Positions 12,761 through 16,686 of a stretch of 16,686 nucleotides of DNA are shown here, piece after piece; the stretch's first letter is position 1, and each line of letters begins with the position of its first letter. The stretch is from positions 1 through 16,686 of the forward strand of contig CABTYW010000042.1 in assembly GCA_902489135.1 (NCBI GenBank), read 5' to 3'. This stretch comes from an uncultured Synergistaceae bacterium (GTDB taxonomy: Bacteria > Synergistota > Synergistia > Synergistales > Dethiosulfovibrionaceae). The notes under the pieces are model-generated. The model did no database searches and had not been told where the DNA came from. It saw only the letters and a list, made by a program, of their open reading frames with translations. Made by a program: the position numbers and the translations under genes.

Positions 12761-15565
12761 TTAGAGATTTCTGCCGCAGCAGTTTTTATACTTCTTGCCG
12801 CTTCCGCAGGGGCAGGGATCGTTGCGGCCGATTTTTTTGACGCGCACGGGCTGAGGGCGTTCACCGCCGCTGTTGTAGCCGTAATTGGCAAAACTGGCAC
12901 CGCCGCGGGAGAGCTGCGGGTTGAAGGCGCTTCCGTCGCCGCCGGACTTGTCCCTCGGCAGAGCTTCGGCGGAGGGAGCGCGGTTTTCGCGCATCACTCC
13001 CGGCGCGGCGCGGCGCAAACGGTCTTCTTCGCTGACAATGGCGACGCGGAAAAACAGCTTGGTGATCTGCTCGCGCACGTGCGCCATGGTCTCTTGGAAC
13101 AGATTGTAGGATTCGAACTGATATTCCATCAGAGGATCCTTCTGGCCGACGGCGCGCAGGCCGATGCCCTGGCGCAGGACGTCCATGCCCAGAAGGTGTT
13201 CTTTCCAGGCGCCGTCAAGCACGTGAAGGGCAATGAAGCGGAACAGACCTTCGGCAATGGAAGGCTCAAGCTTGGCCACACGCTCGTCGAACTTCGCCGC
13301 GATCTCTTCTTTGAGCTCCTTCTCCGCCGGCGCGATGCCGCGGCGGTCGTCGATGCCCGCCAGGGGCTTCTCGATGCCCGGCCAGTAGACTTCACGGAAG
13401 CGGCTGACCGCCAGCGAGGGCGAGGCTTCTTTGTCCTCGGGGTAGGCGGCGTCGATAATGTCGTCCACATTGCCCACGGCAATTTCTTTGGCGTGGGTCA
13501 AAATGTCGGGATCGGACATGATGGTGCTGCGCTCGGCGTAGACGGCTTCGCGCTGCTGATTCATCACGTTGTCGTACATCAGAAGCTGACGGCGCACGTC
13601 GTAATGCATCATCTCCACTTTCTTCTGAGCGTTCTCGATGGCGCGAGTCAGCAGAGGATGTTCAATGGATTCACCGGGCTCCATGCCCAATTTGTCCAGC
13701 ATGCCGCCGATGCGGTCGGAGCCGAAAAGCCGCAGGAGGTCGTCCTCCAGCGACAGATAGAAACAGGTGCTGCCGGGATCGCCCTGACGTCCGGCACGGC
13801 CGCGCAGCTGATTGTCGATGCGACGCGACTCGTGTCGCTCGGTGCCGATAATGCACAGACCGCCCAGTTTCAGGACTTTTTCTTTCTCCTGCGCGCACAG
13901 TGCCTTCATCTGCTCCAGAATGGGAGCGCACTTTTCGGCGTCGGCCCTGGGATCGAGGCCCTTTGCGCGATACTCTTCCCGCGCAAGGAACTCCGGGTTG
14001 CCGCCCAGCAGGATGTCCGTTCCGCGGCCGGCCATGTTGGTCGCCACCGTCACGGCGTTGAAGCGGCCGGCCTGGGCCACGATGAGCGATTCTTTTTCGT
14101 GGTAGCGCGCGTTCAGCACCTGATGGGGGATCCGACGGGCGCGCAACAGCCTGGCGACGTACTCCGAAGCGGCCACGGAAACGGTTCCCACCAGCACGGG
14201 ACGCCCCGTCTCGTGGATCTTCACGATTTCGTCCACCACGGCGGTAAATTTTTCGTCCTTGGTGCGGTAGACCTTGTCGGGCGCGTCAATGCGGATCACC
14301 GGTTTGTTGGTGGGGATCACGATGACGCCCAGGTGATAAATGTCTTTGAACTCCTCGGCTTCGGTGGCGGCGGTCCCCGTCATTCCCGCCAGTTTGCCGT
14401 ACATCCTGAAGTAATTCTGAATGGTGATGGTGGCAAGGGTCTGGCTTTCTCTGCCGATCTTGACATGCTCCTTGGCTTCAATGGCCTGATGGAGACCGTC
14501 GGAAAATCGGCGGCCGAACATGAGCCGGCCGCGAAACTCGTCCACGATGACGATCTCGCCGTCTTTAATGACGTAGTGAACGTCTTTCTTGAACAGGTGG
14601 TGGGCTTTCAGCGCCTGGTTGATCTTATGGGCCATGTCGGCATGGGCCATGTCGGAGAACAGCCCGGGCGTGTGAAGCAGCTGTTCGCAGCGCGCGATGC
14701 CCCTGGAGGTGAGCACCACGCTTTTCTCCTTTTCGTCCACCTGAAAGTCTCCGTCGGGCTCGGGGCGCTCTTCCTGATCGAGGAAACTGCGGGTTTCCAC
14801 TTCATTGGGGTCTTTGAATACGCCGCTGAGCTGCGTAGCGATCTGATCGGCCTTGACGTAAGCGCTGGTGTCCTCTTCCGACGGGCCGGAAATGATGAGC
14901 GGCGTGCGCGCTTCGTCGATGAGGATGGAGTCCACTTCGTCGATGATGCAGTAGGCATGGCCGCGCTGCACAATCTCTTCGGGATTGACGGCCATGTTGT
15001 CGCGAAGATAGTCAAAGCCGAACTCGCTGTTGGTGCCGTAGGTGATGTCGGCCCCATAGGCGGCCTTGCGCTCCTGCTGGTCCATAAAGGCGTAGATGAC
15101 GGCCACTTTCAGTCCCATGGCCTCATAGAGGGGGCGCATCCACTCGGCGTCGCGGCGCGCCAGATAATCGTTGACGGTGACGACGTGGACGCCTTCGCCT
15201 TTGTAGGCGTTGAGGATTACCGCGATGGGCGCAACGAGGGTTTTTCCCTCGCCCGTTTTCATCTCGGCGATGTTGGCGTCATGGAGAGCCATGGCACCGA
15301 TGAGCTGGACGTCGAAGGGACGGAGGCCCAGCTTGCGCCTGGCTTCTTCGCGCGCCATGGCGAAAACTTCTTCCAGGTGTTCGTCCAGTGACGCCCCTTT
15401 CTGAATCAGATCCCGAATTTCCAAAGCACGTTTCAGAATGTCGTCGTCGCTCATGGACTGGATTTTCGGCTCAAGAGCGTTAATCAGCGCCACTTTTTTG
15501 CGGTAGCGTCTGAGGGTGTTCTCGTTGGCATCCAGCCCCAGTGAGCGTTTCAGCGCTTCAAACAT
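12761..15565 (-). CDS. secA: Preprotein translocase ATPase SecA
   Basis: SecA drives unfolded preproteins through SecYEG with ATP hydrolysis at the inner face of the cytoplasmic membrane. The product is 934 residues, at the large end of the usual range. Landmarks in order are the Q-motif region and LRPFDVQLIGAMALHDANIA, Walker A MKTGEGKT (about 103-110), DEVDSILIDEARTPLIISGP (about 205-225), GMTGTAATEAEEF, NMAGRGTDILLGGNPEFL, and QLRGRAGRQGDPGSTCFYLS. The helical scaffold carries YDVRRQLLMYDNVMNQQREA. A Gly/Ser/Pro-rich linker leads to the C-terminal zinc-binding SEC-C tail NDPCPCGSGKKYKNCCG (CxCx8CC), used for SecB and lipid contact. ATG at 15565 follows AAAGGTGG; an in-frame ATG 8 codons upstream is less well placed. 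A 127-nt leader with a hairpin separates it from pgsA. Confidence 0.97.
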   Translation of the reverse strand: MFEALKRSLGLDANENTLRRYRKKVALINALEPKIQSMSDDDILKRALEIRDLIQKGASLDEHLEEVFAMAREEARRKLGLRPFDVQLIGAMALHDANIAEMKTGEGKTLVAPIAVILNAYKGEGVHVVTVNDYLARRDAEWMRPLYEAMGLKVAVIYAFMDQQERKAAYGADITYGTNSEFGFDYLRDNMAVNPEEIVQRGHAYCIIDEVDSILIDEARTPLIISGPSEEDTSAYVKADQIATQLSGVFKDPNEVETRSFLDQEERPEPDGDFQVDEKEKSVVLTSRGIARCEQLLHTPGLFSDMAHADMAHKINQALKAHHLFKKDVHYVIKDGEIVIVDEFRGRLMFGRRFSDGLHQAIEAKEHVKIGRESQTLATITIQNYFRMYGKLAGMTGTAATEAEEFKDIYHLGVIVIPTNKPVIRIDAPDKVYRTKDEKFTAVVDEIVKIHETGRPVLVGTVSVAASEYVARLLRARRIPHQVLNARYHEKESLIVAQAGRFNAVTVATNMAGRGTDILLGGNPEFLAREEYRAKGLDPRADAEKCAPILEQMKALCAQEKEKVLKLGGLCIIGTERHESRRIDNQLRGRAGRQGDPGSTCFYLSLEDDLLRLFGSDRIGGMLDKLGMEPGESIEHPLLTRAIENAQKKVEMMHYDVRRQLLMYDNVMNQQREAVYAERSTIMSDPDILTHAKEIAVGNVDDIIDAAYPEDKEASPSLAVSRFREVYWPGIEKPLAGIDDRRGIAPAEKELKEEIAAKFDERVAKLEPSIAEGLFRFIALHVLDGAWKEHLLGMDVLRQGIGLRAVGQKDPLMEYQFESYNLFQETMAHVREQITKLFFRVAIVSEEDRLRRAAPGVMRENRAPSAEALPRDKSGGDGSAFNPQLSRGGASFANYGYNSGGERPQPVRVKKIGRNDPCPCGSGKKYKNCCGRNL

Positions 15566-15692
15566 ATATTTTCCACCTTTCAAAAGCAAAGGACGTTGGG
15601 CCGAAGGTCTCCGGCGCGGTCCTTTGATTGAGCTTCCTCGAATGAAATCAGAAATTCAACGGAAAGCTTCACGCTTTTCGTTTTTTGCCCCA
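15566..15692 (-). promoter_or_regulatory. pgsA-secA spacer with hairpin leader
   Basis: AAAGGAC (15588-15594) and GTCCTTT (15619-15625) form a 7-bp outer stem around a GCCG/CGGC inner stem, about 23 nt before the secA ATG. A second hairpin (15660-15667 with 15673-15680, one G-T) lies near the pgsA stop; its six-T run is on the plus strand. No clear sigma-70 promoter is seen here, so secA may be read from pgsA or from a promoter I cannot recognise. Confidence 0.4.
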
Positions 15693-16268
15693 CTAGTCGG
15701 AATCGGTAATCAGTTCCCAGGCGTTGGACACGTAAACCGCGCCGGACCATACGGTCAGCACGATACTGACGTACATGGCGGCAATGGCGAAGGGAAGCTT
15801 AAAGATCATCATCACAATCGCCACGATCTGCGAGATGGTTTTCAGTTTTCCCAGCCTGGAAGCCGCAATGACCTCACCTTCGGCGGCGGCCACCATGCGC
15901 AGCCCGCTGACCATAAAATCCCGGGCCACGATGACCATCACCATCCAGCCCTGCAGGCGGTGCAGCTCCAGCAGCGCGATGAGCGCGGCCATCACGAGGA
16001 TTTTATCGCTGAGGGGGTCGATAAACTTGCCGAGGTTGGTGATCAGCCCTTTTTTACGGGCAATATAGCCGTCGGCGGTATCGGTAAGCGCCGCAACGAT
16101 AAAGACGATGCCCGCCAGCAGATCGCTGTAGGTCAGATCGACGCCGCAGACGGAAAAAAAGCCGCCTCCGCGGCCGACGCGGGTGTACAGCAGAAGGATC
16201 ATGACGAAGGGAGCCAGCAGAATGCGCGACAAACTCAAGAGGTTGGGCAGATTGAGAGAACGGTGCAT
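15693..16268 (-). CDS. pgsA: CDP-diacylglycerol--glycerol-3-phosphate 3-phosphatidyltransferase
   Basis: PgsA makes phosphatidylglycerol phosphate from CDP-diacylglycerol and glycerol-3-phosphate in the inner membrane, the committed step to acidic phospholipids. The 191-residue product begins with LNLPNLLSLSRILLAPFVMI, typical of the family. It carries the complete CDP-alcohol phosphatidyltransferase signature, DTADGYIARKKG continuing through GKFIDPLSD at about residues 63-88 (Dx2DGx2ARx8Gx3Dx3D). Several further transmembrane helices follow, including MVMVIVARDFMVSGLRMVAA. ATG at 16268 has GGAGG 11 nt upstream and starts the conserved N-terminus; a 25-residue upstream extension in the same frame overlaps the promoter. 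Among related enzymes, the NLPN start and the size favour PgsA over phosphatidylserine or cardiolipin synthases. Confidence 0.92.
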   Translation of the reverse strand: MHRSLNLPNLLSLSRILLAPFVMILLLYTRVGRGGGFFSVCGVDLTYSDLLAGIVFIVAALTDTADGYIARKKGLITNLGKFIDPLSDKILVMAALIALLELHRLQGWMVMVIVARDFMVSGLRMVAAAEGEVIAASRLGKLKTISQIVAIVMMIFKLPFAIAAMYVSIVLTVWSGAVYVSNAWELITDSD

Positions 16269-16322
16269 CGAAAAATATTCCTCCTTGCGGAACCCTCTGT
16301 TCCCGTTGTCATTGGTAAAATT

Positions 16323-16351
16323 CTGAGAGACCGAACCTCTCAATTATCTCA
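16323..16351 (-). promoter_or_regulatory. Extended -10 promoter and leader hairpin before pgsA
   Basis: On the minus strand TGAGATAAT (16343-16351) matches an extended -10 element (TGn plus GATAAT). No good -35 lies at the right distance. It is followed by a 6-bp hairpin, TGAGAG with CTCTCA (within 16323-16342), and an AATTTT run, which could alternatively be a weak nrdR terminator. Confidence 0.4.
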
Positions 16352-16390
16352 TAAAATGACTGTCTCTGTACAGTTCAAACCTCAAATTTT

Positions 16391-16663
16391 TCATTGAGAC
16401 CGTAAAGATCTCTTTTTTTTGCTGCGGCTCGCTCCCGCGGGCACTTTGTTCTTACGGCGATCGGCCTCGACGGTGTGCTCTCCGCGTTCCTCGCCGGCGC
16501 GGGAAATGAGCCTTGAAATTTCCTGCTGAAAGTTTGAAATATCGGTGAACTCGCGGTACACCGAGGCGAAACGCACGTAGGCCACTTTGTTCACCTCGGC
16601 CAGTTCTTTCATCGCCAATTCGCCGATGGTGATGCTGGAGACCTCATCGCCGCTCTCGCGCAG
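16391..16663 (-). CDS. nrdR: Transcriptional repressor NrdR, C-terminal part only
   Basis: NrdR is the zinc-finger/ATP-cone repressor of ribonucleotide reductase genes. Only about 90 C-terminal residues are present; the N-terminal zinc finger and most of the ATP-cone are missing because the contig ends here. The visible part includes SSITIGELAMKELAEVNK and VAYVRFASVYREFTDI, the hallmark end of the ATP-cone. It then extends into about 40 residues of basic, probably disordered tail (RRKNKVPAGASRSKKKRSLR), longer than the short tail usual in NrdR. Codons beyond 16663 come from sequencing adapter: an apparent GTG start at 16678 followed by Leu-Phe-Arg-Ser is artefactual. The gene lies upstream of pgsA on the same strand. 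Confidence 0.9.
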   Translation of the reverse strand: MRESGDEVSSITIGELAMKELAEVNKVAYVRFASVYREFTDISNFQQEISRLISRAGEERGEHTVEADRRKNKVPAGASRSKKKRSLRSQ

Positions 16664-16686
16664 AGATCGGAAGAGCACACGTCTGA
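16664..16686. other. Illumina TruSeq adapter contamination
   Basis: The last 23 bases begin AGATCGGAAGAGCACACG and match the start of the standard TruSeq read-1 adapter over their full length. They interrupt nrdR at the contig end and are not genomic sequence. Confidence 0.97.

Noticed and set aside
13079..15391. Open frame of about 770 codons on the plus strand
   Set aside because: It lies antisense to secA; GC-rich codon bias leaves the opposite frame open. The product is His/Val/Gly-rich with no domain and no ribosome binding site context.
1..16686. CRISPR array, tRNA, rRNA, insertion sequence or prophage
   Set aside because: No regularly spaced repeats, cloverleaf-like sequence, transposase or integrase motifs were seen on either strand.

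Overview
The window is mainly a housekeeping segment of a bacterial chromosome with moderately high GC content. From about 3.1 kb to the right end every gene lies on the minus strand. A two-gene uptake operon on the plus strand (yhdT-panF) and a gene-poor segment lie to the left. The order rpsF-ssb-rpsR-yybS-rplI-dnaB, the DUF2232 membrane protein, a zinc-type S18 and a SEC-C-tailed SecA suggest Synergistota, or less likely a Bacillota-like lineage. This is inferred from gene order and protein style, not from a database search.

Layout. 1-815 has no intact gene; one stretch resembles the C-terminal part of a BrnQ-type branched-chain amino-acid carrier and looks like a remnant. A bidirectional terminator (816-848) separates it from an AT-rich promoter region (about 850-1001) and a 240-nt GC-rich structured leader in front of yhdT-panF, the accessory subunit and permease for sodium/pantothenate uptake. 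A long perfect hairpin (3031-3073) ends panF and also faces dnaB.

On the minus strand, reading right to left, come nrdR (truncated by the contig end), pgsA, secA, a secreted DUF3857/transglutaminase-like protein, argS and a small FtsB/DivIC-like division protein. A free-standing M20 amidohydrolase with its own promoter follows, then the rpsF-ssb-rpsR / yybS-rplI-dnaB cluster. That cluster starts at a near-consensus promoter and carries a hairpin with a CCG bulge that fits the known S6:S18 autoregulatory motif. A terminator-like hairpin after rpsR probably reduces read-through into yybS-rplI-dnaB.

Functionally the window covers pantothenate (CoA precursor) uptake, replication (DnaB, SSB), the ribosome (S6, S18, L9), arginine charging, Sec export, phospholipid synthesis, division and control of ribonucleotide reductase genes. 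The last 23 bases match the Illumina TruSeq adapter exactly and are not genomic. I found no CRISPR array, tRNA, rRNA, insertion sequence or convincing new defence or biosynthetic system. The best leads are non-coding (the panF leader, its upstream dyad, the rpsF leader and the secA leader) and one envelope protein whose transglutaminase-like core seems to have lost its catalytic residues.
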